Notes: generated by a model from the letters alone, not told the origin. A DNA stretch of 64,000 nucleotides from Sphingobacterium multivorum (GCF_039511225.1 NZ_CP154261.1:868001-932000); one strand, 5' to 3'. Positions 1-8,978 are shown, counted from the first letter of the stretch. Numbers and translations: made by a program.

Positions 1-780
1 TTTAAAGAGAAAACCATTATTTGGATTTCAACAATCATTTTATTGTTATACTGGGCGATTTGTGCAATCGCTGGCGGGGCAGATCCCTATAGTTTGGAAG
101 GCTGGTTCGGAACAAAGTATGATATCGCCATTTTAGGTTTACCGCATGTTTACAAAGGGGAGGGGGTACCCTTTGATCCCGAAGGACTGATGAGCACATT
201 ACCGGCAATTGTACAGGTCGTCTTTGGATATTTAGTTGGCGTTTTTATAAAAAAGCAGGGTCAGGTGGATTGGTTATGGACCAAAGTGCCGACGTCTCAT
301 GAGCCGCATTTTAAATTGTTGGCGGGGATGTTTGTGACCGGATTTATTTTGGTCGTTTTGGCTTGGATATGGGCTTTGGGTTTTCCGATCAATAAAAAAA
401 TATGGACAAGTTCCTACGTACTTTATACCACAGGTTTGGCAACCATGACGCTGGGTGGCATGATCTGGTTTATTGAAGTACAGGGCGTAAAAAATAAATT
501 GACACAGTTTTTTGATGTTTTTGGTAAAAATCCATTGTTCATCTTTGTGTTGAGTGGGATCTTGCCGCGCTTTTTGGGATTATTCCGAATTCCTGATGGC
601 CTAAAAGAAGATGGCACACAAAAATACCTCGACGCTTTTGGCTGGTTCTATAAATACGTTTGTGCGAAAATCCCCGGGATACCAGAAGTTGGATCTTTTG
701 TTTATTCGTTATGCTTCCTGACCTTAATGTGGGTAATTTGCTATTGGCTGGACAAGAAGAAAATTTATGTAAAGGTGTAA
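1..780 (+). CDS. HGSNAT/DUF5009-type membrane acyltransferase, 3' part
   Basis: The reading frame is open from the first base of the window, so this is the C-terminal part (about 259 residues) of a longer gene. It has several strongly hydrophobic segments. The pattern FDPEGLMSTLPAIVQVVFGY followed further on by GFPINKKIWTSSYVL is characteristic of bacterial homologues of heparan-alpha-glucosaminide N-acetyltransferase (DUF5009 / acyltransferase_3-like membrane proteins), which move acyl groups onto sugars across the inner membrane. The substrate cannot be told from the sequence. An in-frame TTG at 43 is not the real start because the frame runs through it. The gene ends just before the rpsO promoter. 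Confidence 0.8.
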   Translation, partial: FKEKTIIWISTIILLLYWAICAIAGGADPYSLEGWFGTKYDIAILGLPHVYKGEGVPFDPEGLMSTLPAIVQVVFGYLVGVFIKKQGQVDWLWTKVPTSHEPHFKLLAGMFVTGFILVVLAWIWALGFPINKKIWTSSYVLYTTGLATMTLGGMIWFIEVQGVKNKLTQFFDVFGKNPLFIFVLSGILPRFLGLFRIPDGLKEDGTQKYLDAFGWFYKYVCAKIPGIPEVGSFVYSLCFLTLMWVICYWLDKKKIYVKV

Positions 781-810
781 CATCAGGGAGATCTTTGCTT
801 GTTAAATTAT

Positions 811-840
811 TTTGGCACTCCAAGATTTTTGTTATCTTTG
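811..840 (+). promoter_or_regulatory. Bacteroidota-type promoter of rpsO
   Basis: TATCTTTG at 833-840 fits the Bacteroidota -7 consensus TAnnTTTG exactly, and TTTG at 811-814 lies 18 bases upstream as the -33 element. Transcription would begin near 846, giving an rpsO leader of about 40 bases. No transcript data; called from the motif only. Confidence 0.6.
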
Positions 841-884
841 CAGCCAATTAATAAAATTTTTAACGCTTTAATATTATTCAGGAA

Positions 885-1163
885 ATGTATTTAAGTAAAG
901 AGTACAAAGCTGATATCTTCGCAGAATTTGCTGGATCAGCTACAAACACAGGATCTACTGAAGGTCAAGTTGCTTTATTCACTAAGAGAATTGCTCACTT
1001 AACTGAGCACTTGAAAAAAAACAGAAAAGATTTCGGTACACAACGTGCCCTACAAATGTTAGTAGGTAAACGTCGTTCATTATTAGCTTATCTTTATAAA
1101 AAAGATATCAACCGTTACCGTGCGATCATTAAAGGTCTAGGTTTACGTGATATCATCAAATAA
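885..1163 (+). CDS. rpsO: 30S ribosomal protein S15
   Basis: S15 binds the central domain of 16S rRNA and helps form bridge B4 to the large subunit. The 92-residue product has the family's helical layout, with GSTEGQVALFTKRIAHLTEH at about residues 25-44, a conserved HLKKNRKDF segment (about 42-50) and the closing LVGKRRSLLAYL...RYRAII block (about 59-83). It is a few residues longer than the usual 88-89. The start codon ATG is the only sensible one. A Rho-independent terminator follows within 25 bases, and pnp lies downstream, the widely conserved rpsO-pnp order, although here the two genes have separate promoters. Confidence 0.97.
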   Translation: MYLSKEYKADIFAEFAGSATNTGSTEGQVALFTKRIAHLTEHLKKNRKDFGTQRALQMLVGKRRSLLAYLYKKDINRYRAIIKGLGLRDIIK

Positions 1164-1185
1164 GCTTTTATACAAAGGTGTTAAG

Positions 1186-1217
1186 AAAGCCATCCAAATT
1201 TTGGATGGCTTTTTTTA
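1186..1217 (+). terminator. Rho-independent terminator of rpsO
   Basis: AAAGCCATCCAAA pairs with TTTGGATGGCTTT across a very short loop, followed by a run of T. It lies 22 bases after the rpsO stop codon. Confidence 0.85.
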
Positions 1218-1392
1218 TTGTGTATATCTAGACAGATTTATTAGTGAACTTTGCGCGTCTCAAAGGGATTATTCTATTTATAACGGCTTTCGCAATTGCT
1301 TGGGATACCCTTGGGAAAAGGAGGGGATGGTATAGGTTCTTTCTTACTTCAATTTCGCCATTTAGTCATTATTTAATCGTTTTTTCCTCGGA

Positions 1393-1473
1393 ACTTCTTC
1401 GGTCTTTATTCGCTTACAACCGAAGAAGCACCGAACGAGTACCGAACAAGTACCGAAGAAGTACCGAACAAAG
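1393..1473. repeat. Five 11-bp direct repeats with an inverted copy
   Basis: Five consecutive units with consensus ACCGAASAAGT occupy 1419-1429, 1430-1440, 1441-1451, 1452-1462 and 1463-1473. They differ only at a few positions (ACCGAAGAAGC, ACCGAACGAGT, ACCGAACAAGT, ACCGAAGAAGT, ACCGAACAAAG). An exact inverted copy of unit 4, ACTTCTTCGGT, sits upstream at 1393-1403, and its last ten bases also pair with unit 1 over a 15-base loop, so several alternative hairpins can form. The array is too short-period and spacer-free to be CRISPR. It resembles dispersed intergenic repeats, but I cannot test copy number here. Confidence 0.75.
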
Positions 1474-1647
1474 GGCGAAAATGAACATAAAATTTTCCCA
1501 GTCTGTTTTCGTACTGTTGGCGCCTAAACTTACCAATGTTTTCCAGGTTTACTGCTGAACTTTTTGCTCTGAGCTATGTTGTTGAATGAGTCGCTGGACT
1601 TTTTGGCACAGTTATTCCGATGGTTTGATGATTTAGCCTGCCGTTAA

Positions 1648-1680
1648 TTGCATTAATCTTAATATTTTAATTTACCTTTG
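1648..1680 (+). promoter_or_regulatory. Bacteroidota-type promoter of pnp
   Basis: TACCTTTG at 1673-1680 matches TAnnTTTG, with TTG at 1648-1650 about 22 bases upstream. The predicted leader to the pnp ATG is roughly 70 bases and contains a small hairpin. Confidence 0.55.
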
Positions 1681-1706
1681 TGCTGAAATCTAATGTATTT
1701 AAAATA

Positions 1707-1721
1707 TTGGCATGCTGCCAA
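1707..1721 (+). promoter_or_regulatory. Hairpin in the pnp 5' leader
   Basis: TTGGCA (1707-1712) and TGCCAA (1716-1721) form a perfect 6-bp stem with a 3-base loop, 32 bases before the pnp start. In enterobacteria PNPase controls its own mRNA through a leader stem that RNase III cuts. This stem is far shorter, so such a role is only a suggestion. Confidence 0.3.
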
Positions 1722-1753
1722 CAAGATGAAAAGCATGTCGCAAACAAGATTAA

Positions 1754-3937
1754 ATGAATTACAACGAAATTAAAACAACCATCGATATGGGTAATGGCAC
1801 CCAGATCGAATTGTCTACAGGTAAATTGGCAAAACAAGCTGATGGTGCTGTAGTATTAAAACAAGGTGATACGATGTTACTTGCAACAGTCGTTTCAGCT
1901 AAAGAAGCTAAATCTGGGGTTGATTTTTTACCTCTTTCGGTAGATTACCAAGAAAAATATGCGGCAACAGGCCGTATTCCAGGAGGTTTCTTACGTCGTG
2001 AAGCTAGACTATCGGATTATGAGGTATTGATCTCACGTTTGGTAGACCGTGCATTACGTCCCTTGTTCCCTGAAAACTATCACGCAGATACACAAGTGGC
2101 AATTAGCTTGATTTCTGCAGATAAAGATATTATGCCTGACGCTTTAGCAGGTTTGGCTGCTTCTGCAGCTATTGCTGTTTCTGATATTCCTTTTAATGGA
2201 CCAATTTCTGAAGTTCGCGTTGCGAAAATTGACGGTCAATTGGTGATCAACCCAAAATTATCTGAACTTGAAAAAGCAACGCTAGAATTTATCGTTGCTG
2301 GTTCTGCACAAGATATTGGTATGGTTGAAGGTGAAGCGAAAGAAATTTCTGAAGCTGAAATGGTAGAAGCAATTGCTTTTGCTCATGAAGCGATCAAAAA
2401 ACAAGTTGCTGCTCAAGTAGAACTGGCTAACTTAGTTGGTAAAACGGTTAAACGTGAGTATAACCATGAGCCTGAAAACCTTGAATTGAGAGATGCTATT
2501 TTTGCAGCTACTTACGATAAGGTTTACGCTATTGCAAAATCTGCTTCTGCAAAACATGACCGTTCTGAAAACTTCGCAAAAATCGCGGAAGAGTTCAGAG
2601 CAACAATGCCCGAGGAATTGGATGATGATACAGCTTTCTTGTTCAAAAAATATTTCCACGATGTTCAGTATGATGCTGTTCGTAACCTTGTCCTGGATGA
2701 GGGAATTCGTCTAGATGGCCGTAACGTACGTACAGTCCGCCCAATCTGGTCAGAAATAGATTACTTGCCTGCTGCACATGGTTCGGCTGTATTCACACGT
2801 GGTGAAACACAATCATTGACTTCGGTTACTTTAGGTGCTAAAGACGATGAGCAAATGATCGATGGTGCTTTTATCAACGGTTATAACAAGTTTATTCTTC
2901 ACTACAACTTCCCTGCATTCTCTACAGGTGAGGTAAGACCTAATAGAGGTCCAGGTCGTCGTGAAGTTGGTCACGGTAACTTAGCAATGCGTTCATTGAA
3001 ACAGGTACTTCCTGCAGACAGTGAAAATCCATATACGATCCGTGTTGTTTCTGATATTCTGGAGTCAAATGGTTCTTCTTCTATGGCAACTGTATGTGCT
3101 GGTACATTAGCACTTTTGGATGCCGGTGTGAAATTGAAAGCGCCAGTTTCAGGTATTGCCATGGGATTGATTTCTGATGAGAAAACAGGTAAATATGCGA
3201 TCTTATCGGATATCTTAGGTGATGAAGATCATTTAGGTGATATGGACTTTAAAGTAACGGGTACAGAAAAAGGTATCGTTGCTTGTCAAATGGACTTAAA
3301 AATCAATGGTTTGAAATGGGAAGTGTTGACGCAAGCTTTGGATCAAGCAAAAGAAGCGCGTTTACACATCTTGGGTGAGATGAAGAAAACAATTTCTGCT
3401 CCTCGCGAAGATTACAAACCACATGCACCACGTATCGTTCAATTATTGATCGATAAAGAATTTATTGGCGCTGTAATCGGACCAGGTGGTAAAATTATCC
3501 AAGAAATGCAACGTGAGACCGGTGCTACAATTTCGATCGAAGAAGTTGATAACAAAGGTGTTGTTCAAGTATTCGCAGATAATAAAGCGGCTATTGATGA
3601 TGCAGTAGGTCGTATCAAAGCGATTGCTTCTAAACCAGAGATTGGTGAAACTTATGAAGGTAAAGTGAAATCAATTATGCCATTCGGTGCTTTCGTTGAA
3701 ATCATGCCTGGTAAAGATGGTTTATTGCACATCTCTGAAATTGACTGGAAACGTCTTGAAACAATGGACGGTATCTTCAAAGAAGGTGATAAAGTAACAG
3801 TTAAATTGTTGGATATCGACAAACAAGGTAAAATGAAGCTTTCGCGTAAAGCGTTATTGCCTCGTCCTCCGAAAGAAGACAAACCAAAGCAGGATAAACC
3901 TGGCGAAGCTCCTGTAGCTGGTGCCGGCCAAGAATAA
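1754..3937 (+). CDS. pnp: Polyribonucleotide nucleotidyltransferase (PNPase)
   Basis: PNPase degrades RNA 3' to 5' by phosphorolysis and forms a trimeric ring. The 727-residue product has two RNase PH domains (about 1-230 and 310-550), the second with the [20 protein letters not shown] phosphate-binding stretch. A KH domain (about 557-620) carries the GPGGKII loop, and an S1 domain (about 628-697) carries [17 protein letters not shown]. The final 30 residues are a Lys/Pro-rich tail. Length and order are those of the family. Codon use is strongly biased, as in rpsO and the respiratory operon, consistent with high expression. It follows rpsO and ends in its own terminator. Confidence 0.98.
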   Translation: MNYNEIKTTIDMGNGTQIELSTGKLAKQADGAVVLKQGDTMLLATVVSAKEAKSGVDFLPLSVDYQEKYAATGRIPGGFLRREARLSDYEVLISRLVDRALRPLFPENYHADTQVAISLISADKDIMPDALAGLAASAAIAVSDIPFNGPISEVRVAKIDGQLVINPKLSELEKATLEFIVAGSAQDIGMVEGEAKEISEAEMVEAIAFAHEAIKKQVAAQVELANLVGKTVKREYNHEPENLELRDAIFAATYDKVYAIAKSASAKHDRSENFAKIAEEFRATMPEELDDDTAFLFKKYFHDVQYDAVRNLVLDEGIRLDGRNVRTVRPIWSEIDYLPAAHGSAVFTRGETQSLTSVTLGAKDDEQMIDGAFINGYNKFILHYNFPAFSTGEVRPNRGPGRREVGHGNLAMRSLKQVLPADSENPYTIRVVSDILESNGSSSMATVCAGTLALLDAGVKLKAPVSGIAMGLISDEKTGKYAILSDILGDEDHLGDMDFKVTGTEKGIVACQMDLKINGLKWEVLTQALDQAKEARLHILGEMKKTISAPREDYKPHAPRIVQLLIDKEFIGAVIGPGGKIIQEMQRETGATISIEEVDNKGVVQVFADNKAAIDDAVGRIKAIASKPEIGETYEGKVKSIMPFGAFVEIMPGKDGLLHISEIDWKRLETMDGIFKEGDKVTVKLLDIDKQGKMKLSRKALLPRPPKEDKPKQDKPGEAPVAGAGQE

Positions 3938-3957
3938 GTTTATTCTTTAAATGATAT

Positions 3958-3988
3958 GAAAAGCTCGCTTTACGCGGGCTTTTTTTAT
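3958..3988 (+). terminator. Terminator of pnp
   Basis: AAGCTCGC and GCGGGCTT pair (one G-U) across a short loop, followed by seven T. It starts about 20 bases after the pnp stop codon. Confidence 0.8.
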
Positions 3989-4019
3989 GGAAAATAAAAC
4001 TTAGCAACATCTTTATCCC

Positions 4020-4208
4020 ATGAAAGGTATACTTCGCTTGCTTCTGTTGAAATCCAGTCAGATTCTGGAACAGTTTGCTGCCCGGCGGGATGTCAAACGA
4101 ATTTTGGATTTTTTAAAGGAGGAGACTGCTGTTAATCTATTGAAACTACATCATGATAGTAAAAGATTTAGTGGCGATTATTGGCTGGATGTTGTGGTGT
4201 TGAAATAG
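4020..4208 (+). CDS. Small hypothetical protein, doubtful
   Basis: A 62-codon frame lying between the pnp terminator and a strong bidirectional terminator. The product is basic and partly amphipathic, with no signal peptide or motif I recognise, and there is no clear ribosome binding site or promoter before the ATG. It might be a real short gene or the remnant of one. Its only support is a position between two terminators that leaves room for a short transcript. Confidence 0.25.
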   Translation: MKGILRLLLLKSSQILEQFAARRDVKRILDFLKEETAVNLLKLHHDSKRFSGDYWLDVVVLK

Positions 4209-4236
4209 GGAGGCGCGATTACAATAACGATGAAAC

Positions 4237-4274
4237 AACTGAGGCTGTCAATTCGACAGCCTCAGTTGCTTTTT
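4237..4274. terminator. Strong bidirectional terminator
   Basis: CAACTGAGGCTGTC (4237-4250) pairs perfectly with GACAGCCTCAGTTG (4256-4269) over a 5-base loop, followed by T residues on the plus strand. It abuts the stop codon of the minus-strand DUF493 gene, so it probably ends transcription from both sides. Confidence 0.8.
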
Positions 4275-4599
4275 ATAACATGATAACACCTTTTATCTTC
4301 GCTACTTCTTTGTAGTAGTAGATCACCTGGTCGGCGTCTTTAACGTTCAAGTTTACCGTAATTGAAGTATATTTACCTGTTTTGGAATCCTTAAAATCAA
4401 ACTGAGCACCTGTGTCATCAAATACGCTCTGAATCTGATTGAAGTGGTCCTGATCTTTTGGTAAGATAAATTTATACGTATAGTCCTTTGGAAATGTTTC
4501 TAAGTCTTCTAAGCGCTCTTTAAAAGTTTCATAGAAGTCTTTTGGATTATCACCTCCGTCAGGGATATCTTGTATATTGATGTTTTTGTAATCTGCCAT
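4273..4599 (-). CDS. DUF493 family protein
   Basis: The 108-residue protein is a member of the small DUF493 (YbeD-like) family, which has an ACT-like alpha/beta fold and no firmly known biochemical role. The segments FPKDYTYKFILPKD, TGKYTSITVNLNVKDADQVI and YYYKEVAKIKGVIML show the family pattern of a central sheet ending in a hydrophobic strand. The N-terminal 25 residues form an acidic extension typical of the Bacteroidota versions. It is transcribed away from the GH92 gene's end and shares no operon partner here. Family assignment is fairly secure, function is not. Confidence 0.8.
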   Translation of the reverse strand: MADYKNINIQDIPDGGDNPKDFYETFKERLEDLETFPKDYTYKFILPKDQDHFNQIQSVFDDTGAQFDFKDSKTGKYTSITVNLNVKDADQVIYYYKEVAKIKGVIML

Positions 4600-4676
4600 G
4601 TTTTGTTTCTCCTTAAATATGTTATTAAGGTATTAACAAATATTAATCCAGTAATGTTTTACTGACAATTTTTCAG

Positions 4677-6959
4677 TTAATTATTGTCAATGCTTGAAGG
4701 CCAATCGGCTTTGTTTTTACCAAAGTTTTTGTTTGGCGTAGCACTCATCTCGATTTCCATCTGTCCACCTGCTAAAAGTTGCGCATGTGTAATGAACGTT
4801 TTGGCGTAAGGCTTGCCATTTAACTTGATCGATTTGATATATTGATTGGCTTTGCCTTGGTTTTTAACATCGATCGCTAAAGTTTTGCCATTCGGTAGAT
4901 TGATATTCGCATGTTGCATCATCGGAGAACCGAAGACATAAACACCACTCATTGCATTCAATGGATAAAAGCCCATTGCCGAGAATACATACCATGCGCT
5001 CATTTGTCCGACGTCATCATTTCCACATAGACCAGCTGGACTGTTTGTGTAAAACTCAGTCATCGCTTTACGGACTAAGGCTGCACCTTTCCAAGGTTGT
5101 CCCGCGTAAGCATACAAGTAAGGGATATGGTGATTTGGTTCGTTACCTTGCGCATATTGGCCGATTAGTCCTGAAATATCCGGTGAAGCTTCACCACCAA
5201 GATCCGATGACATGGTCGTAAAATAATCCAGTTTTTTCAAAAATTTCTCCTCGCCACCGAAAAGATTGATCAGACCTTTGACATCTTGGGGTACTAACCA
5301 GGTGTATTGCCAAGCATTACCTTCGCAATAGTCATTCTCGCGGTGTTTGGCCATCAATGGGTCGAAAGGTCTGCGGAACGCACCATTGGCTTTTTTACCG
5401 ACGAAATGACCTACCTCTTTGTCAAAATATTGCTCGTATAGTTTATAGCGTTTTTTGAAATAGGCAGCGTCTTCTGTTTTACCCAGTTTTTCGGCAATTT
5501 TATACGCACCGAAGTCAGCAATAGCATACTCCAATGCCCATGCTACAGACTCATTAGGCATGCTGTCGATCGGAATGTAGGTCAGTTCACGCGCATATTT
5601 TAGACCGTGATCATTACCCATAGCCGTGGTCTTAACAGCTTCCCACATCAAAGGATAATCTTTCTCGTCAATAATTCCTTTTAAGAAAGCGTCAGCAATC
5701 ACTGGAATTGCAGGCAGCCCCACCATGGTGTTGGTTTCATTGCCTTGTAAGTGCCACATGGGTAATTTACCTTGTTGTTGATAGATAGCCAACATGGTTT
5801 TGATAAAGTCCTGATTGATTTTACGGTCTTCCAAGATGGTCATCAAGGGGTGTAGGCCCCGGTAAGTATCCCAAAGCGAAAATACCGTATGGTTGACAAA
5901 ATCCTGTTTCTCGTAGACTTGTTTGTCGGTCCCTAAGTAATCGCCGTTGGCATCGTTAAAGATGGTAGGGGCGAAGTAGGTATGGTATAATGCAGTATAG
6001 AAGATTGTCTTTGTATCCTTGTCGGCTTCAAATTGAATCTTATTTAAGGTTTTGTTCCAACGTTGATCGGCGTCTTGCTTTACTTTTTCAAAATTCCAGC
6101 CTGGAATCTCGGTGTTGATGTTGTTCAGCGCATTGGTCGAGCTTACCGGAGAAATACCGACTTTAAGTTCAATGTTTTTGTTTTTAACAGCATCAAAGAA
6201 TAAAGCCGCTTTGATTGCCTGTCCTTTGAATGTTGTTTGGCCTAATTTTTCTTCTTTACCGTCGAAAAATCTTACTTTTTGTATCGGTTGGGAAGTTCTG
6301 ATGGCAAAATACAATTTTTGGTCAGTTGCCCATCCTGTTGAAAAGCGGTAACCAACAAAGGTCGAGTCGTTCACCTGTTTGATGTAAGTGTCTGTCGGTT
6401 TATCCCAGTTGATATGGTAACCTAAGTCGACCAAAATATGTGCATTGTCTGTTTTTTCATAGCGATATTGATGATAACCAACACGTTCGGTTGCCGTCAA
6501 GTTGGCTTGTACTTGGTAATCATCTAAATAAGCGCTATAGAATCCCGGTTTTGCTACCTCATTTTCTTTTTTGAAGGAAGAGCCATAACCTGTATTCATT
6601 TTGTTGAATTCTGCGGGCGTTAATTGTAATTTTCCGTTGGCTGGAACGATCATAAGGTCGTTGAGGTCACCGATACCTGTTCCACTCAGGTGGGTATGTG
6701 TAAAACCCAAAATTTCCTGGCTTTTGTAATTGTATCCACTGCACCAATCCCATCCGTTGAACTTGTCCCAAATCTGTGGAATTTGAGTAGGCCCCAATTG
6801 CACCGCACCTAAAGGTACATTGGCGCCAACAAAGACGTGGCCATGATCCGCGGACCCAATAAAGGGGTTGACATATTGTGTAAGATTTTGCTGGGCTTGC
6901 GCACAAAATGGTAAAATTAGTGTGCCCAACACTGTTTTGAGTAGTTTATTTCCTGTCAT
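4677..6959 (-). CDS. GH92 family alpha-mannosidase
   Basis: GH92 enzymes are calcium-dependent exo-alpha-mannosidases (mostly alpha-1,2) that trim mannan or N-glycans in the periplasm or at the cell surface. The 760-residue product begins with a signal peptide ending near AQA at residue 22. The mature N-terminal sandwich domain opens with YVNPFIGSADHGHVFVGANV, and the (alpha/alpha)6 domain has FSLWDTYRGLHPLMTI, NEPNHHIPYLYAYAG and GNDDVGQMSAWYVFSAMGFY, all hallmarks of the family. Length fits the typical 720-780. The LacI-type regulator is divergently transcribed 147 bases away and is its likely controller. Linkage specificity cannot be read from sequence alone. Confidence 0.93.
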   Translation of the reverse strand: MTGNKLLKTVLGTLILPFCAQAQQNLTQYVNPFIGSADHGHVFVGANVPLGAVQLGPTQIPQIWDKFNGWDWCSGYNYKSQEILGFTHTHLSGTGIGDLNDLMIVPANGKLQLTPAEFNKMNTGYGSSFKKENEVAKPGFYSAYLDDYQVQANLTATERVGYHQYRYEKTDNAHILVDLGYHINWDKPTDTYIKQVNDSTFVGYRFSTGWATDQKLYFAIRTSQPIQKVRFFDGKEEKLGQTTFKGQAIKAALFFDAVKNKNIELKVGISPVSSTNALNNINTEIPGWNFEKVKQDADQRWNKTLNKIQFEADKDTKTIFYTALYHTYFAPTIFNDANGDYLGTDKQVYEKQDFVNHTVFSLWDTYRGLHPLMTILEDRKINQDFIKTMLAIYQQQGKLPMWHLQGNETNTMVGLPAIPVIADAFLKGIIDEKDYPLMWEAVKTTAMGNDHGLKYARELTYIPIDSMPNESVAWALEYAIADFGAYKIAEKLGKTEDAAYFKKRYKLYEQYFDKEVGHFVGKKANGAFRRPFDPLMAKHRENDYCEGNAWQYTWLVPQDVKGLINLFGGEEKFLKKLDYFTTMSSDLGGEASPDISGLIGQYAQGNEPNHHIPYLYAYAGQPWKGAALVRKAMTEFYTNSPAGLCGNDDVGQMSAWYVFSAMGFYPLNAMSGVYVFGSPMMQHANINLPNGKTLAIDVKNQGKANQYIKSIKLNGKPYAKTFITHAQLLAGGQMEIEMSATPNKNFGKNKADWPSSIDNN

Positions 6960-7106
6960 AGGTTTTGTTCGGGTATTTGAAAACTGCTTAAAATTAGTAA
7001 ATAAAACCTTTTAGCGCAATTTTATTATTATTTTAGTAAATTGTCGTTAAATTTTTTACTTTAGTAATCTTCGTAATAAAAAACTTAACAAACCTACTAC
7101 TACTAC

Positions 7107-8117
7107 ATGAAGAAACGTATTCTGATCAGTGATATCGCAAAGGCCTTGGGGATTTCTGTAACTACTGTGTCCTTTATTTTGAATGACAAGGCAAAAGAGA
7201 AGCGTATTAGTGAGGCTTTGACAAAGCGTGTGCTGGATTATGTCAAAAAGGTAGGGTATAAGCCGAATGAATTGGCAAAAAGTCTCCGTACCGGAAAGAC
7301 AAAGATTTTGGGTTTGATTATCGAGGATATTTCCAATCCTTTTTTTGGGAATATTGCACGTCTGATCGAAAGTAAGGTCTATGAGCAGGGCTATCGTATT
7401 ATTTATTGTAGTACCAACAATGATGTAGAAAAAGCGAAGGAGTTGATCCAGATGTTTTACGATCGGCAGGTGGATGGTTTTATTATTACACCTTCCGATG
7501 GTTTGGAAGATACCGTAAAGCAGTTACAGCAGAATAATATCCCGGTTGTGCTCTTCGACCGTTATTTTCCGGGGCTTGAAACAGACTATGTTGGGGCCGA
7601 CAATTTTCAGGGGGCCTTTGATGCCAGTAACCATTTGTGTCAACAAGGTTATAGACGTATCGGATTTGTATCGCTCTACTCGGATCAAACTCAAATGAAA
7701 GAGCGTTCAGATGGCTATATGAAAGCTATGGATAATAATAAGCAGCAAAGTTTTATCCAGAAGATCCAGATGGATGCTTCGGATGAGGAGGCGATGGAAT
7801 CTTTGCGGGAGTTCATCTGTGAAAACAGGCTGGATGCTGTTTTGTTCTCCACTAACTATTTGGCGATTTCGGGCTTGAAGGCCGCTAAAAAGTTCAACTT
7901 TACGATGCCAGCAGTCATTGCTTTTGACGACCATACAGTTTTTAAGCTGGTAGAACCTGCTATCACCGTTGTTTCGCAGCCGATCAAGGACATTGCTGAG
8001 AACCTGATCAATATTTTGTTGCTTCGTCTTCAGGGTAAAATAAAAGCAACACGTAGAATGGTGTTGCCTTGTGAACTGAAAGTTCGTGAGTCGACTAAAG
8101 TGAAAGTTACTTCGTAG
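7107..8117 (+). CDS. LacI family transcriptional regulator
   Basis: The 336-residue protein has an N-terminal LacI helix-turn-helix (about residues 5-25, [19 protein letters not shown]) with the hinge helix region [16 protein letters not shown] (about 52-68). A periplasmic-binding-protein-like sensor domain follows, with [17 protein letters not shown] and the late [20 protein letters not shown]. Such proteins repress or activate sugar-use genes in response to a small sugar. It is divergent from the GH92 mannosidase, so that gene is its most likely target. No clear palindromic operator could be assigned in the AT-rich gap. Its 3' end overlaps the convergent msrB by 11 bases. Confidence 0.93.
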   Translation: MKKRILISDIAKALGISVTTVSFILNDKAKEKRISEALTKRVLDYVKKVGYKPNELAKSLRTGKTKILGLIIEDISNPFFGNIARLIESKVYEQGYRIIYCSTNNDVEKAKELIQMFYDRQVDGFIITPSDGLEDTVKQLQQNNIPVVLFDRYFPGLETDYVGADNFQGAFDASNHLCQQGYRRIGFVSLYSDQTQMKERSDGYMKAMDNNKQQSFIQKIQMDASDEEAMESLREFICENRLDAVLFSTNYLAISGLKAAKKFNFTMPAVIAFDDHTVFKLVEPAITVVSQPIKDIAENLINILLLRLQGKIKATRRMVLPCELKVRESTKVKVTS

Positions 8118-8487
8118 TATCGGCTACAAATTTCATTGAAATAGAATTAACGCAGTGACGTGTGTTTTTTGTCGTAAAGCCTTCTCCGAGGAATACATGG
8201 CCTAAATGCGCACCACATGTGCTACAAAGGATTTCAGTGCGGCGACCATCGGCATCGGTGATCCTTGTAATTGCCCCAGGAATCTCATCATCAAAACTTG
8301 GCCAGCCACAGCCAGATTCAAATTTCGACTCCGAACGGTATAGCGGGCTGTCACAACGGCGGCAGATATACGTTCCTTTGAGCTTATTGTCTAAAAGTTC
8401 ACCCGTAAAAGGACGTTCAGTTCCCTTGTGTATAATAATGTATTCCTCTTCTTTACTTAGCGGGTTGTATTTTTTGTTTGTTTCCAT
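8107..8487 (-). CDS. msrB: Peptide-methionine (R)-S-oxide reductase
   Basis: MsrB repairs oxidised methionine by reducing the R-sulfoxide. The 126-residue product contains two zinc-binding CxxC pairs (CRRC near residue 42 and CSTC near 88), the GCGWPSFD signature near 59 and the catalytic cysteine in [11 protein letters not shown] near the C-terminus. There is no signal peptide, so it acts in the cytoplasm. Length is standard for stand-alone MsrB. It converges on, and overlaps by 11 bases, the LacI-type gene. Confidence 0.95.
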   Translation of the reverse strand: METNKKYNPLSKEEEYIIIHKGTERPFTGELLDNKLKGTYICRRCDSPLYRSESKFESGCGWPSFDDEIPGAITRITDADGRRTEILCSTCGAHLGHVFLGEGFTTKNTRHCVNSISMKFVADTTK

Positions 8488-8532
8488 GGCTGTCGTATGT
8501 TAGTCGTTGATTTTGACAGGAGCGGTCGACTG

Positions 8533-8619
8533 GGATCAATCTATTCCTTTATATAAAAGAGCATCTCTATAAAAGTAGTATCATCCAGATTCTTTCCTTT
8601 TCAGTCTGGGAATTGATCC
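8533..8619. repeat. Imperfect inverted repeat upstream of msrB
   Basis: GGATCAAT (8533-8540) pairs with ATTGATCC (8612-8619), and inside it CCAGA (8585-8589) pairs with TCTGG (8605-8609). This gives a possible folded leader about 45-130 bases before the msrB start on the minus strand. It does not match a riboswitch class that I know. Confidence 0.3.
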
Positions 8620-8861
8620 TGGCCCGGTCTCCATTCATCTTGATAAAGTTACGGAAATAAAGACGAAAAAAAACTTTTTGTGTTCCTCGTGTTCGTCAAT
8701 TTTGGGTATTTTAAATTGTCATGGAATTGTCTTATATTTGAGTGGCTATCCAAATGAAAAGTTGTAGCGATGGAACTACTTTAATAGCTTAATGCTGTTT
8801 TTATCCTTGTTTAAACGCATTTGTTTAGAATGATTATAAATTGATATTAAAGGTCACAAAA

Positions 8862-8894
8862 TTGTCAGCGATTTGTTAATAAATCATACTTTTG
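8862..8894 (+). promoter_or_regulatory. Candidate promoter of the act-cox operon
   Basis: TACTTTTG at 8887-8894 matches TAnnTTTG, with TTG at 8862-8864 about 22 bases upstream. A second -7 box at 8733-8740 (TATATTTG) lacks a well-placed -33 element. Confidence 0.5.
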
Positions 8895-8978
8895 TGGCAT
8901 TGTTAGGGGGGTAGTGGCTCCTTTAACCATGGGAGTTAATTTTTTACATTCACAAATAAATAGTATAAAGTGCTAAAT

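Larger units (their letters stand above)
1164..1753. other. Long rpsO-pnp intergenic region, no gene
   Basis: This 590-base gap holds, in order, the rpsO terminator (1186-1217), an 11-bp tandem repeat with an inverted copy (1393-1473), a pnp promoter candidate (1648-1680) and a small hairpin in the pnp leader (1707-1721). A possible 104-codon frame at 1244-1558 runs across the repeat but looks like chance. The stretches 1220-1390 and 1475-1645 show nothing I can name. Confidence 0.6.
8488..8969. other. Intergenic region before the act operon
   Basis: This region lies between divergent msrB and actA. It contains an imperfect long inverted repeat at 8533-8619 close to msrB and two TAnnTTTG boxes on the plus strand (8733-8740 and 8887-8894). 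The leader between 8900 and 8978 has a weak stem (GGCTCC with GGGAGTT) followed by TTTTTT, which could act as an attenuator. I find no coding frame in it that I would trust. Confidence 0.5.

Noticed and set aside
1393..1473. CRISPR array
   Set aside because: Units are 11 bp, contiguous and without spacers, and no cas gene is present.
1244..1558. 104-codon open frame across the 11-bp repeats
   Set aside because: It owes its length to the repeat (period 11, no stop in this frame), has no ribosome binding site and no protein-like composition. It also overlaps no recognisable family.
8107..8117. Overlap of the lacI-type gene and msrB as a regulatory antisense pair
   Set aside because: An 11-base convergent overlap is common and there is no further evidence of antisense control.
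8533..8619. TPP or SAM riboswitch before msrB
   Set aside because: The conserved core sequences of those classes are absent; only generic inverted repeats are present.
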